Shown: positions 35,122-48,133 of the stretch, piece by piece
How the letters are laid out: the number at the start of each line of letters is the position of its first letter
Position numbering within the stretch: the first letter of the stretch is position 1
Assembly: GCA_028386065.3 (NCBI GenBank)
Contig: JAKUCV010003583.1
Coordinates: 15,339-79,338, forward strand
Source of the DNA: Turnera subulata
Lineage: Eukaryota; Streptophyta; Magnoliopsida; Malpighiales; Passifloraceae
DNA: 64,000 nucleotides
Direction: 5' to 3'
Translations under genes and position numbers: made by a program
The notes under the pieces: generated by a model
What the model saw: the letters and a program-made list of their open reading frames with translations, nothing else
Told to the model about the DNA's origin: nothing
The model's database searches: none

Positions 35122-38100
35122 TGTTAGTAATATGCCCAAAAGCCAATCAATGGATGATCGTATATAGTCGTGTATATACATTAAGGTTATTCCAATAAAT
35201 ATCGTTTATGAGATAAACGCTTGCACATATTTATAACCCTAGAATATTTATATATTCTTAAATCTCCCTAGTCGATTATTATTACGGATGGGTTGTAATA
35301 ATAAGTTAAGACTAGCGTATGTTGAGAATTTATATGTGATATGAATTCTACATACGGGTACAAGTTAGAGAACTTGTGGACTGGACCGACCCACATAAGA
35401 ATGCTACATGGAGCGTTATATGTTTGTCGATAGCGATTCTTATATGTATTGTCCTTAGACCTGAGATCGTCAAGGTTCCTAACATGTGAGTCATATACTT
35501 TGATATTATTCCTAGTAGACCTGGCAATTCGTGTTCGCGGGTCGGGTTCGTGTCGGGTCAGACAGATAAACAGGTATTGAACCCTCGACCCGAACACGAC
35601 ACGATTAATAATCGGGTCGTGTCGACACGAACCCGCGGGGTCGACCTGCTCAACCTGTTTACTCTTCCAGTTCAATATTTAGGTATTTACTTACACAACC
35701 CGTTTACGTGTTTATTTACCTGTTTACAAAATTGTACACAAATAATAGAGAAAACACCCAACTCATTTACATGTTTACAAAATTGTACACAAATAATAGA
35801 GAAAACACCCAACTCATTTACATGTTTATTTACCTATTTACGAAAATTGTGCAATTTAAACTAATTAATTACATTATATGCCTACTACTTCCATAATTCA
35901 ACTTGATTGGAAACGTAAAATTACCCATTCATTCCTTCAAGGCTACAACCAGATTTGGAAAAGATGAAAAAATATATTTGGGATTTTTCTCCAAATACAT
36001 TCAAATATTATTTTGCAATCATTCTCAACAAAATTAGAAATAGATAAATAGATACAGCAAAACAACAAGAAACTCACAGGAAAAACAATGTATTGTCAGT
36101 CCATTGGATGCAAAGAATTATACAACCAGAAGATTCATATCATTCTAACAAACTAGCTATAAAAAATGGCTCTAAACAAATTAATAAATAATTGACAAAA
36201 ATAATATAGAAAAAATTTTGTGATGAATTATGCAGAAAAATCCCACTCTCTTCTTCAATATTGGTGTGGGGGTTCCATATTTCTGTCATTGCCGACCTGG
36301 ATCAATAAATCTTGCCTTGAATCTGGTTATATAAGGACACAAGGACCACACCAACACATTCATGCTTTATGAAATACATGTATATATATTGGTCAACCGA
36401 TTAGAGAGATTAAACTAAGGGAGAAGCATACAGAAGCTTTTGGTAAGTAATACAAAATTACTCCGATTTGGGGCTTTTTGGAAGACCAGCGAGGAGGACC
36501 AGAGAAACAGAGCAGATGTCGATTTGGGGTTAGCTTCAGCCTTCCGGTGAGCAGCTGCGTCGTGTCGCGTCGCTTTGTTCAAGCCCCGAGCCCTGACGGT
36601 GAGATCGATTTGGGGTTGCTTTGATTAACAAAGAAATTGACGCATGACAGTGAGAACAATTTGGGATTTCTTTGAGAGAGGGAGAGGGAGTTTGAATCAT
36701 GCCAACAGACCATAACATGGAGAGGGAGAGGGAGAGGGAGAGGGAGAGAGTTGATTTTTTTTTGTGTGTTGAGTTTTTTAGACGGAGAAGATAACATGGA
36801 GAGGGAGAGAGAGTTGATTTTTTTTGTGTTTTGAGTTTTTTAGACGGAGAAGGGAATTGTGTTACAGAGGAAGAGAGAGAGTAATGGGATGAATTGTGTG
36901 GGTGTTGTTGTGGGGAGTGTCGGCAGGGTTTGTTTTTTCTTAATTGAAAAATTGAAATAAAAACAAGTGGTGTAAAAGACTAAAATGTAAGCTGGTATGT
37001 AAATTAAACGGGTTCGCGGGTCAACCTGCCAATCCGCGGGTTGACCCGTAACCTGAACTGTTTTTTTTCGTGTCGGGTCGTGTCGACCCATTTAACCAAA
37101 CGTGTCAGAAACCTCTGAACTATACCTGCTATTTTCGTGTCGGGTTCGTGTCGGGTTGTCGTGTCAGTACCCGTTTTGCCGGGTCTAATTCCTAGTCATT
37201 CGTAACTGGGTGGACTTAAGGGTAATCATTGGGTATACGATAAGTGTGTAGTGGGTTTTGTATGATCCAGAGGGGATTCGTCCAACCCATATAACGGGTA
37301 TATTATCGGATGGTTTCTTGATAGAGTTGAACTGTAAATGCACGGCCGTGCTCGGATTATGATATGGTGATATCATTGGTATCCGTTTTATACAGTTAAC
37401 TCGAGGATCAAGAAACTGAGATTAAACATATACGAGATTGACATATTCCATGTCTCGGTTTAATCTTGATAATGGGACGAAGGGACGATGACATGTTTGC
37501 GAGGCATGTGAATCAGTACTGATCTTGTCGTTCGGGTAGCAATGATGTGTTGTTAGACGCCGCTCTTTGCTTATAATTATAAAATGAGATTTTACAATTA
37601 TTTCCGGACGTTACAAGTGCCTACAGGGTCACACGCATACAGCCGTTGATTCGAGCAGATGGTTGAACCGTGGTTGGACCATGGTTCGACCAAGGTGTGG
37701 TTGGACCGCGGTTGGATCGTGGTTGGACCAGGGTCGTTTTTGGGCTGGTTTGGCTCAATTATTGTCAGAATAATTGACCAAACTTAGTGCTGTGATGAGT
37801 TGGTGTGTTGGTGCACTAGTGGGAGACATAATCATGTTGCTTAATGGTCCACCTTGTTGGCCATTAACTCCACTACATTATGCATATGATGGGGTTGAGT
37901 AATCTGATTACTCTAGCCTTCCTCTTCACTTACTTGAGGTTTTTTCAGAGCTTTGAGAGTGTCTTGAGGTCTGAAAATTTTCAGAGGCAAAACACACACA
38001 CATCTTCTTGAGAAAGAAGAAAGAAAACACCACAAACACAACTTCCGAAAACCTGCTGCTAGCACATCAGTTCGGGGGTGCTCGGGTTGGTAATCGTGTG

Positions 38101-38328
38101 ACGATTCCAACTAGTTACAACGGTTCGTGTGGATACCGTAGAGGGGCGAGGCTTACGTCTGGCTCTTGCTGATTCGGATCATCAGTTGAGTGAAGATCCC
38201 AACCTTTCAGGTACGAAATTTTTGTTATTCGGTTTATACGCTTCACATGTGTTCCTATGTTGTTTCCGGTTTTTCCACTGCGTATTTTGCTTGCTTTTGA
38301 GTGTCAATTGCATGTCCGGAAACTTACA
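35122..38328 (+). repeat. element A 3' LTR, interrupted by a hAT element
   Basis: LTR sequence runs 35122-35515, is broken by a hAT insertion with its target duplication (35516-37195), and continues to the CA at 38328. Without the insertion it is about the same length as the 5' LTR. The purine tract at 35109-35121 precedes it. Confidence 0.95.
35516..37187. mobile_element. non-autonomous hAT transposon with 8-bp target duplication
   Basis: The element begins TAGACCTGGCAA and ends with its inverse (TAGACCCGGCAA on the minus strand), flanked by exact 8-bp copies of ATTCCTAG (35508-35515 and 37188-37195), the hAT hallmark. Subterminal GTGTCGGGTC-type motifs are repeated at both ends. It encodes no transposase. 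Inside are a 48-bp tandem duplication (about 35724-35822) and GAGAGG-rich repeats with a second tandem copy (about 36709-36850). It is the innermost layer of the left side of the nest. Confidence 0.93.
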
Positions 38329-38333
38329 TAACC

Positions 38334-38424
38334 AAGTTTGTTAATCATCAAAATCATTTGTATAATTGTTCAATAAATATGATTAGTCATTAATAATCCT
38401 ATTAAGCCCATGTTTAGACCATCA
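38334..38424 (-). repeat. element B 3' LTR, second piece
   Basis: Continues the LTR cut at 28363: AAGTTTGTTAATCATCAAAA to TTTAGACCATCA, matching 56642-56732. The minus strand just beyond (38425-38440) is purine-rich (GAAAAGGGAGAGAT), the polypurine tract of B. Confidence 0.88.
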
Positions 38425-40100
38425 ATCTCTCCCTTTTCAATGATGACAAATATTGTGTTGATTTCTGCAATATTTGGTGAACCTGAGCCAGAACCTGATT
38501 CATTTTCTGATTCATCTTCAGGCTTTGGTTCAGGTTCTGGCTCGGGTTCACCAACCTTTCTCTTTTCTTTGGCTTTGGATATTGGTTTTGGGGTCGGTTT
38601 CTTTGCAACCACTTCAGCAGTTGGTTCTTTGATGGAGATCCCAGTGTTCTTCTTAGGAATGGCTGATTGTCGCTTTCTTTTCTTCTGACCAGTGGCCTCA
38701 ATGGTGGTGACAGACTCTGACTCATGTGGTGGATCCTTTGGTTTCTCGGTTAGTTTCTCAGAAACCACATGATTTTCTCAACAGTAGAGGCTACAACTTC
38801 TTTGCTCACCTTCAGCACAGTCTCCATCAGACCTTCCTCAGCCTCCTCGTACTCTTGTTGTGGTAGGTTAAGATCAATGGTGTGTGTCTGTTCTGGAGGT
38901 GGTAAGGTTTTGGTTGGAGAAACCATGCTAGAAACCACCTCTAGAATCATCTCAGCAACCACATCTGAAACCAAATTAGCCTTCTTTCAGACATCTTGAT
39001 TATCCTTCTCAGCAACATGTAGCTGTTCAGCCTCCTCACATAGTACCTTTCAGTAGGTTTCCACTTCTTCCTTAGATGGTTCACCAATGAAGCTTTTTGG
39101 AGGTGTGTGATCTCAAACGATAAAATCTGAGATCATGTTCCCAAATTCTTCTCTTTTTTTTTCATAGAACAGCTTTGGATCATAACCAAGTGGAGGTATT
39201 ATGCTTTTAATAAAGCTATCAATCATAGATTTGACTAGACTAAGTGTAAGTGTGGGAGTTTCTTTAGTGATTTGGTGGACTTGCTAGCACTAGGCTTCTC
39301 AACAGGTGTATGGGGAGTGGGTTTATTTTCACACAATAAGGTACAGGTCTATAAAAACTGATAGGATCTGGACTCAAGATATCAGATTTTAGTATGTTAC
39401 CCGATTGAGGTGCTTTGGACCAAGAGGGTATAGAAGATCCCTCAGGAGTAGTGCTCTTCTCCATGGTTGGCCAAGGCTCTCGATCAGGCTAAGTCTTCCC
39501 AGACTTTTTCTGTCCTTGCTGCTGTCCGGAGTCTCTTTGAACTTTTCAGACCCTTCAGCACTCGTAACTTCTGGTGGAGTGATGAGTTCTTGATTAGTGG
39601 CCTCCTTCATCATTTTCTATTCATGCACCTTCTTGAGTTGTGCAAGCTTGGCAGCCTCAATCTCTTCTCTTCTAGGAGGTTGTGATTTGGAAGTGTTGGA
39701 TAAGGAAGAAGTTTGTTTAGAGACATTCTTCTTGGTCTTGGGTGTCTTAGTGTTTCTTTTCCTCTTTTTGTAGGTGATTGTGTTTGAGAGAAACTTAGGT
39801 TTAGAATTGACGAAGGTTTGAGAGAAGAGTTGTGCTTGTATAAGATTTTGAGTTTGAGAAGGAGAGTGAGGGAGTATAAAAAGGAGTGGATGTAACCGAT
39901 TTAGGAAAATGGATCATTGGAGAGAGAGTGGAAAAAGAATCGGAACAGATCGCAGGTGGAGTAATGGTAAAAAAATATTTAATTCTCCCACTCCACCTTT
40001 TCAGCTTTTGTCGGGTGTGACCCACCGTGGTCCCCTACTCTCTAAAACTTTTAGGACCATTTTGACCTTAAGTTTATACCAACGGAGATTCTGTGATTAA
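38425..40100 (-). pseudogene. element B extra ORF after pol (env-like position), broken
   Basis: Between RNase H and the 3' LTR the minus strand holds several open pieces (40025-39801, 39613-39389, 38974-38750, 38768-38425). The order and Pro/Ser/Lys-rich content fit the extra, sometimes called envelope-like, ORF of Sireviruses. Visible parts are an N-terminal region with TPFYTPSLSFSNSKS, a basic KKRKRNTKTPKTKK segment, TPPEVTSAEGSEKFKETPDS, and a C-terminal KKRKRQS followed by a Glu-Pro repeat (GEPEPEPEPKPEDES) and an SGSGSGS run. No membrane span or fusion peptide is evident. Function is unknown. The frame is broken several times. Confidence 0.5.
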
Positions 40101-40582
40101 CTCCACAAGAGATGTTCCTTTTGACTTTCCCAAAAAGATCATATTTGCTCCCTCAACTTGCCAAGATGCCTTTATCCGCTGGATGATGACTGCTGGTCAT
40201 TTGGTTTTTCCAAAAACCAAGTTTCCTTCTATCCATATTCTGACAGCTTCCCAAGCCCCCAAAGTTTGAATTATTTCATTTGAAATCATCAAGGTCCCTA
40301 CTAATTTGGATTTCCCACCTGAAGCGATATTTTTGTCTATATGATAACGACTGTAGGATATTTGGTTTTTCCAGAAAACAAATTGCCTCCTTTCTTCCAT
40401 TTTGCCTTAACTAAAAATAGATGCCTCAAGATATTTCCTCATATGCCAGAATGCATTGAAAACGTGTGTATATGAGGTGAAATAGATGCAATGAAACTAG
40501 TATGATCATGTATTCATATGATGAGAGGATGCATGCATAAACCAAATATGAAACTAAGTATAAAACCAAGGAAGCATAAGGG
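40101..40582. other. element B, unassigned stretch
   Basis: About 480 bp between the RNase H end and the extra ORF on the minus strand. No domain recognised. Two similar sentences of text containing TTTGGTTTTTCCA (about 40200 and 40359) suggest an old internal duplication. Confidence 0.4.
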
Positions 40583-43500
40583 TCAGGGTAGGTTACACAT
40601 TCCAAGTTCAAGCCAGATTTTTGTGAACTGATCCTCTTTGAGTGGCTTTGTAAAGATAACAGCAAGCTGATTTTCACTCTTTACGAAGTCGATTGCCACA
40701 TCCTTCTTCAACACATGGTCTTGGATAAAATGATGTCTCACTTCAATGTACTTGGTTCGAGAGTGTTGTACTGGATTCTTGGTCAAATGTATGGCACTAG
40801 AACTGTCACAATAGATAGGAACGCAATTGAAAGTCAGTCCATAATCACTAAGAGTTTGTTTCATCCATAGGATTTGTATACAACAAGCTCCTGCTGCAAC
40901 ATATTCAGCCTCAATGGTTGAAGTTGCAACAAAGTTTTGCTTTTTTCTTTACCAAGACACAAGAGACTGTCCAAGCAATTAGCATGTCCCACTTGTGCTT
41001 TTTCGATCTAATGTGCTCCCTGCAAAATCTGCATCTGAGTAACTTGTTAGCTCAAAGGTGCTGACTTTAAGCTACCATAAACCAAGTGAGGTAGTTCCCT
41101 TATGGTACTTGAATCTGCATGCACTTAATCGCCTTAAGGTGTGACTCTTTAGGGCATGATTGAAATCTTGCACATAAGCATACACTAAACATTATATCAG
41201 GCCTCGTAGCTATGAGATAAAGAAGACTACCTATCATGTCTCTGTACATCTTTATATCAACATTCTTACCATGTTCATTCTTGTCAAGTTTGGTGGATGT
41301 GCTCATGGGAGTGGCACTGGGCTTGGTTTCTCTCAAACCAAACCGCTTCAACAACTCCCGAGTTTACTTAGCTTGATTAATGAAGATACCTCCATCAAGC
41401 TGCTTAACTTGGAATCCCATAAAGAGATTAAGCTCACCCATCATGCTCATTTCAAATTCACTATGCATGAGCATCTCAAATTCCTTGCAAAGTAGTTCAT
41501 TAGTAGCTCCAAACAAAATATCATCAACATAGATTTGCACAATAATAATATCACTTTTGTTAGTATTAACAAACAATATTGAATCAACTTTGCCTCTAGA
41601 AAAGCCTTAAGACACAAGATATAAACTTAACCTATCATACCATGCTCTAGGAGCTTATTTGAGTCTATATAATACCTTTTTAATCTTATAAACATGCTCT
41701 AGATGGTCATGACTTTCAAAACTAGGTGGTTGCTCTACATAAACCTCTTCCAATATATGTCCATTTAAGAATGCACTCTTAACATCCATTTGATATAACT
41801 TGAAGGATTTTGTATGATGCAAATACAAGTAGGATGCGTATTGACTCTAGTCTAGCAACAGAAGCAAAAGTCTCATCATAATCAATACCTTCTTCTTGAT
41901 TATATCATTGAGCAACTAACCTTGCTTTGTTTCTTACCACAACTCTAGTTTCGTCAAGTTTGTTTCTGAAAACCCATTTGGTTCTAATAACTAAATGTTC
42001 AGCTAGTCTGGGCACAAGTTCTCATACATCACTTCTCTTAAACTGATTTAACTCCTCTTGCATTTCCAGTACCCAATTTTCATCAAGAATAGCCTCTTTT
42101 GCACTTTTGGGTTCCATTTGTGAGAGGAATGCAAGATGTGAATTGACATTGTGTAGTGAGGATCTGGTAGTCACCCCTCTAGATAATTCTCTAAGAATAA
42201 CCTCAGTTGAGTGTTCCGTGGGTGCTCTTACATTTCCATGAGATGTAGAACCTTGTTTTGCGTTGTTTGGTTTTACACCAAACCACATGGTTGCGAAATT
42301 GGTTCCATGTTTGGTTGTGAACTTGATTACAAGTTTGGCTCTTGCATGGACAGTGGAAGAGACTCCAATATAGGAGGTTCTTCCTCTTTATTTGTTGTCC
42401 TATTAATGCCTATGATCTGTGGTTGATCTTCTGGTGCAGAATCTGTAGCTATATCATCACATGCATCACATGGGTCAATCTCAACAAAGATAGCATGCAT
42501 GATTTCTCCAACAACCAAGATTCTCTTGTTATAGAATCGATATGCTTTACTAGTAAGACAGTATCCAAGAAATATACCATCATTAGATTTAGCCTCAAAT
42601 TTATCAAGATTGTTCTTAGTGTAAGAATGTAGCACTTAGACCCAAACACTTGAAAATAACAAAAACTTGGTTTCTTATCAAACCATATTTCATAAGGAGT
42701 CTTCTCAATTAAAGAACGCAATGATACTCCACTTAAAATATAGCAAGCTGTGTTTGCACCCTCTGCCCAGAAGTAGGCAGGTAACTTATGCTCATTAAGC
42801 ATAGTTTTAGCCATTTCTTGCAAAGTTCGATTCTTCCTTTCAACAAACCCATTTTGTTGAGGTGTTCTAGGAGTTGAAAAAGTGTGTTCAATGCCACTTT
42901 GTTCACAGAAGTGTTTGAAGACAAGATTATCAAATTTTCCTCCATAATCATTTCTAATTTTTAAAATCTTATAGCCTTTTTCATTTTGTAGACATCTAAC
43001 AAGAGTACCAAACTTTTAGCATGCATGATCTTTTTGAGCAAGAAATAACACACATGTATACCTTCAATAATCATCCACAATCACAAATGCATAACTCTTA
43101 CCACCTAGACTTATTGTTCTCATGAGACCAACCAAGTCAATGCGCAACAGTTCAAGAGGTCTAGTTGTAGATATAGTGTGTTTAGGTTTAAAGGAACTTT
43201 TAACCTATTTACCAAGCTGGCAGGCTCTGCATGTGGTTTCTTTCTCAAACTTGAGCTTGGGCAGACCTCTTACCAACTCTTTTTTAGACAGATTTGAGAT
43301 GAGCTCCAGATTTGCATGACCAAGCCTTTTATGCCAAAGGGTTAGTATCTTTGCTCTTGCACTTAGACACTTGAACTCAGGGTTAGAAACGTTGCATAAG
43401 TTTATAGAATATATGTTGCCTTTTCTGGTACCAACAAAAGCCACATGGTTTTTTGTCTAAAACCAAACATCTAGATGCTTCAAAAACAACCTTGTAACCT

Positions 43501-43735
43501 TTATCACATAACTGGCTAATACTTAACAGATTATACTTCAGATAATCAACCAATAAAACAAGCTCAATAACAGGATTAAAACCAAAAATACCAAGACCAA
43601 AGATTCTCCTTTTTGACTTATCACCAAAAGTTATATTACCTCGATCCTTTCCAGTTAGGGATGAAAACATGGATAAATCTCCTGTCATATGCCTTGAACA
43701 GCCACTGTCCAAGATCTATTCATCCTTAGTATCCT
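40583..43735 (-). pseudogene. element B pol: protease, integrase, reverse transcriptase, RNase H
   Basis: Reading right to left on the minus strand: protease MDSGCSRHMTGD (about 43712), GAG-pre-integrase LTLWHKRLGHANLELIS with CRACQLGK (about 43340-43205), integrase tail (EMAKTMLNEHKLPAYFWAEG, KTPYEIWFDKKPS, about 42820-42680), RT start (WVLEMQEELNQFKRSDV, about 42070) and the catalytic box VQIYVDDILFGATNEL (about 41540). RATRPDIMFSVCLCARFQS (about 41200) and the RNase H end IYCDSSSAIHLTKNPVQHSR with VIFTKPL (about 40800-40640) follow. Frameshifts and stops lie in integrase and RT. Motif wording is closest to SIRE1-type copia elements. Confidence 0.88.
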
Positions 43736-45635
43736 GTCAACATGATCGGGTTTTAGGTATCCAAACTGATTTGGGTCCTTCATGGTTAGGCTTGGTTCCT
43801 TTCAGAACTCACACATACTTCACATTATAACTTTCCTTTTTGAACCAGCAAGTTCTAGTACCATGTCCAACTTTGTCTCAGAAATAACATGTAACAAGAG
43901 ATGTATCAGAGCTGTGCATATGAAAGTTTCTTCTAGATGGACATATGTTTGTCCTAGGTGTATATGGTTTTCCAGACCTAGTTTGAACAAATGGCACATA
44001 CTGGTTTGGTTTGTTAAAAACCACATTGGAACCATTTGGTTTGTATGCATTGTTAGAGAACATGTGTCTATATTGCATCTTGGATCCTATGTTAGCATTA
44101 TTTGCAGATTGGTATGGTTTGTTAACACCCACATGAGTAGTAACAGGTATGTCAGACCCTGCCTTGACAAAATGCACAAAAGTGTTTGATTTTTTAAAAA
44201 CCACATGTGTAGCTCATATTCCTTCTTTTTGCACAAAGTGCCTTTGCTGTCCTAGCAATATGTTTAGATTTTCTGTTCTACTTGTAAATTTCTCAAGAGA
44301 ATGTTTAAGATCTCTAATTTCCTCCTTAAGCTTATCATTTTCCATAACCAACATATTATTCTTAGCAATAGTAGAAGCATTTTTTTTCTAGTTCGTCATG
44401 AGCATTTTGAATAGCAAATTTTTCAACTTTCAGAGTTTCACAAGACTTAAGCACTTCAGTATGAGCAATATCAAGCTTTTCATATCCATTTCTATGTGCT
44501 TCAGCTTCATATTCAAGTATTTCAATACGTTTTTTATATGCTATGTTCTTTTCAAGAGTTTTCTTATACTTATCATGCAATTCACCAAAAGCATCTTGTA
44601 ACTCATCAAAAGTAAAGTCAGGTAAGTCATCTACCTCAGAGTCTTCTTGAGCCATGAGACACAAATTGGCTGCCTTATTCGTCTCTGAATCACTTGAAGA
44701 ATCTGAGTCATCCTAAGCAACCATGGCCTTCTTCTCTTTGGTTTTTGAAGAATCATATTTGTTCTTCTTTTGTTGAGGACACTCAGATTTGATGTGACCA
44801 GGGCGATTACAACAAAAGCAAATTAGGGGGTCCTTTTTAGGCTCATCAATCTTCATACCTCTAGGACTTCTTTCCTTGAGTTGCTTCTTCATCTTGAAAT
44901 ATCTTACAAATCTTTTTGTAAGAAGTGTTACATCAGAATCACTGTCTTCATCATCAGATTCTTGGGACTTTAGAGCCAGGTCCTTCTTCTTTGGTTCCTT
45001 AGTTTCAAACTTGGAACCATGCACAATAAGCTTGCCAATTAGCTCATCATAAGTGAGGGTATTCAAGTCATAGGCTTCTTCTATGGCAGTAACCTTTGGC
45101 TTCCACTCCTTAGGTAGAGACCTAAGTACCTTTGCAACCTTTTCTCTGTGTGTGATGACCTTCCCAAGGGTTACATGCCTGTTGCACATAATTATGAAGC
45201 GAGTATCCATCTCGTGTATCGTTTCACCAAAAAACATCTGAAATAGTTCATAGTCTCTTATGAGACAATTGAGCCTTGACTCCTTCACTTGGTTTGTGCA
45301 TTCATAGGTAACACAAAGAAGCCTCAAGATCTCATAAGCAGTCTTACAAGATGTGACTCTTTGAAACTCGTTCTCACTTATCTTACAAAGAAGGACATTC
45401 TTGGCTTGAGCATCAAGCTTTGCTCTTTTCAACTCTTCCTCTGACCATAACTGCATTCTTGGCTTGAGCATCAAGCTTTGCTCTTTTTAACTCTTCTTCT
45501 GACCATAACTGCATGTCCCTCCATGGTCTGGCATAAGGATGCTAAACTTTGTTCCACTTCTCCAGATCTTTACCTTCAAAGAAGATTTTCATTCTGAGCT
45601 TCCAGTAGTCAAAGTTTGCACCATCGAAGTGAACT
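43736..45635 (-). pseudogene. element B gag, C-terminal part (split from its start by the gypsy insertion)
   Basis: Minus-strand coding runs from 45635, directly after the gypsy LTR, with FDYWKLRMKIFFEGKDLEKW, then a long clean piece (45474-44713): SRLNCLIRDYELFQMF, TLGKVITHREKVAKVLRSLP and a zinc knuckle ICFCCNRPGHIKSECPQQ. Next come an acidic patch and a coiled-coil segment (44664-44362, many Glu/Lys heptads), a second, damaged knuckle (DKVGHGTRTCWFKK, about 43900) and the lead-in to protease. A local duplication near 45420-45510 repeats about 57 bp of AQAKNV-type coding. Gag with coiled coil and two knuckles is typical of Sireviruses. Confidence 0.85.
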
Positions 45636-48117
45636 TGATAGCTTCCTGCAAGTATATAGGGTTGTTGTAGCACACAAGGTCATCTCACAGGGATCTTCGC
45701 TAAATACTACTTAATCGAGAAATTTATGATTATCTAGAGAAATAAATAATATTGAAGGGTTTAGTGATTGAAATTGGAAAAATAAAGCGAAAAAAGACGA
45801 TGGAATCGATAATATTAAACATCTAGGACTTTGGGGGAATCCCTTGCCAACATTTCCATGCAATTAAGCTTCACATAAGCAAACCATGTCCTGTCACCAC
45901 ATAGTTAGCCTATATAAAATCTAAGAACTAAATCTAAAAATAAACTCTTTTAAAAGAAACGGTAAATCTAAGCTAGATCGATTACCTACTCTCGGAATGC
46001 CGTAAAATCCCTTCATAATTTATTTCCACTATCCATTTGCTAGTGCTAAAATAAACTAAGACCATTAAGAAATTTACCTACTTAATCTCCAATAAAAATC
46101 ACGCCTCCCTCGAGGTCGGTTTTTATAGCCCGATTAATGTTTTTCTATAGGTAAACGACGCTGTCACTTAACGTTTCCCTATTATGAATTTATGCTAATT
46201 GGTGATCAAGCAACTAACATAGTGAAGTTCCATTACTGGATTAAAAGAGAATAAATTCGGAAATAAAAACTTTAATTAAATATGCATTAAAATGATAGCT
46301 TCCCGCAAGTATACGGGGTTGTTGTAGTACCAAGGTCGTCTCACAGGGATCTTTGCTAAGTACTATTTAACCGAGCAATTTATGATTATCTAGAAAATAA
46401 ATAATGTTGAGGGATTGATGTTTGAAACGAAAACTAAAGCAATTAATAACGAGATTAAACTGATCAATATAAAGCACCTAGGACTTCGGGGAATTCCTTG
46501 CCAATATTTCCACACAATTAAGCTACGCATAAGCAGGCCATATACTGTCACCACATAGCTAGCCTATGTAGAATCTATGAATTAAATCCTGAAATTAAAC
46601 TTCTTTAAAAGAAACGGGATATCTAAACTAGATCGATAGCCTACTCTCATAGCGCCGTAAATTCCCTTCCTAGTTTACGTCCACTATCCATTTGCCAGTG
46701 ATGAAATAAACTAAGAGCATTAAGAAATTTCCCTACTAAATCTCCAATAAAAAGCACGCCTCCCTCGAGGGCGGTTTTTAAAGTCCGGTTTATGTTTTTC
46801 TATAGGTAAACGACGCTGTCACTAAACGTTTGCCTTTTGTGGATTTATGCTAATTGGTGATCAAGCAACTAACAAAGTGAAGATTCATGAACTGAATTAA
46901 AGAAGAATAAAATCAGAAAATTAAACTTTATTTAAATGAGCATGAAAACATTAACAAGTTCATCCCCTAATCCTAGATTACAAATTTAGCAAGATATAAC
47001 TTTAAGGAAAACAACAAATACTAGAAGAAAATTCATCATCATTGATTCAAAGTAGGAATCACTTACAAGAAGGTAGAACCAGCATTGAACAAAAAGGAGA
47101 AAATCTCCAAGCAAAATCCCTCCCAAAAAGCTAAAGCCTCCTTGCTTGATTTTACAATAAAATAAAAGAGAGAAAGTGCCTACTCTAATTGCTAATTGCC
47201 GAATTGGGGCTTGAAAACTTGATGTCCTTTTGCTTAGCTTGCCTTGGCTTTTTATAGTGCAGGAGGAGCAAGATTGGGTGGCTGGAAATGGTCGAAAGTG
47301 GCGCCAAAAATGGTGGTGGACCACTTCACCACTTGCGCCAAAATTGGTGCATTTGCAACATTCAAAACCGTTGTATCCTTTCCAGAATTAGTCCCTTCCT
47401 TAAAGCAAGTGTTGCCATGTGTCTTTGACCAAATTATCTTCCTAAAATCCATCCAAGAATAGTCCCTACATGAGCCTAAGTGAGGCCCACGTGCTGCAGC
47501 AAAATGGAAAAACTAAGGGAACAAACAAATATTGCATTTGATTTTTTGTTTGCGCAGGTGACGTGGGAGGTGGGCACCAAAGACCATCTCTTTTCATTGC
47601 TTGCTTTTCAAGGTGGACACGTGCAAGGGCTACCCACAACTTTCACCTTATGCCAAAAATAGAATTGGCAAAAGCTTGTGCAGGAGGTGTATTTTGACGG
47701 ACTGAAAATATTTCCTTGACCAAATTATCATTATAGGCTTGTGAGCATGATGGGCTTTGGCTTGGGCCTTCAAAAGTTAGAATGGGCCATTCCAGGAAAT
47801 AATCTTGATGACTCTTTTGTGGAAATTTGGGCTGATTGTCCTTGAGAAAAGTCCTGATGATGTCATGTGGTCATGGACTTACATGGGCTGGAGCACCTTG
47901 TATGGGCAGCCTGTGCAGAAAAACTACACTTATGTCCAAAATTCCGACTTTGACACCTATAAATGCATAAAAACACTAGGATCCTAGGAGAAAGGGTTTA
48001 TTGAATTAAATTGAATAAAATTCAAGAAAAGGAATAAAATAAATGGACTAAGTGAAATTTGCAAGCCAAAAACGTGTAAAAATAAACCATAAATGAGTGT
48101 AAAATGAACACTCATCA
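45636..48117 (-). repeat. element C 3' LTR with an internal tandem duplication
   Basis: About 2.48 kb. It starts TGATAGCTTCCTGCAAGTAT, and a diverged copy of the same start recurs at 46291 (TGATAGCTTCCCGCAAGTAT), so the first roughly 655 bp are duplicated in tandem (45636-46290 and 46291-46945). The right half (about 47298-48117) matches the 5' LTR piece at 54727-55299. Confidence 0.82.
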
Positions 48118-48133
48118 CCACCCCAAACTTAAA
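48118..48133 (-). other. element C polypurine tract
   Basis: On the minus strand TTTAAGTTTGGGGTGG directly precedes the LTR. A second identical copy is at 49410-49425, nearer to the env-like ORF. Confidence 0.75.

Larger units (their letters stand above)
28364..38328 (+). mobile_element. element A: complete Ty1/copia retrotransposon inserted in element B's LTR
   Basis: It has two LTRs (28364-29879 and 35122-38328) with TG..CA ends. The 5-bp target duplication TAACC is exact (28359-28363 and 38329-38333). Joining the flanks restores the same order as the intact B LTR near 56640. Inside are a primer binding site, a long leader with a palindrome array, broken gag and pol, and a polypurine tract. 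The two LTRs are nearly identical except for the hAT insertion in the 3' copy, so A is fairly young, though its genes already carry stops. Confidence 0.95.

Noticed and set aside
38410..38688. Plus-strand ORF rich in Glu-Pro and Ser-Gly
   Set aside because: It is the reverse frame of the minus-strand repeat-rich ORF of element B; direction is set by the rest of the element.
46291..46291. A separate solo LTR beginning at 46291
   Set aside because: No target duplication separates the two blocks; a tandem duplication within one LTR is simpler.
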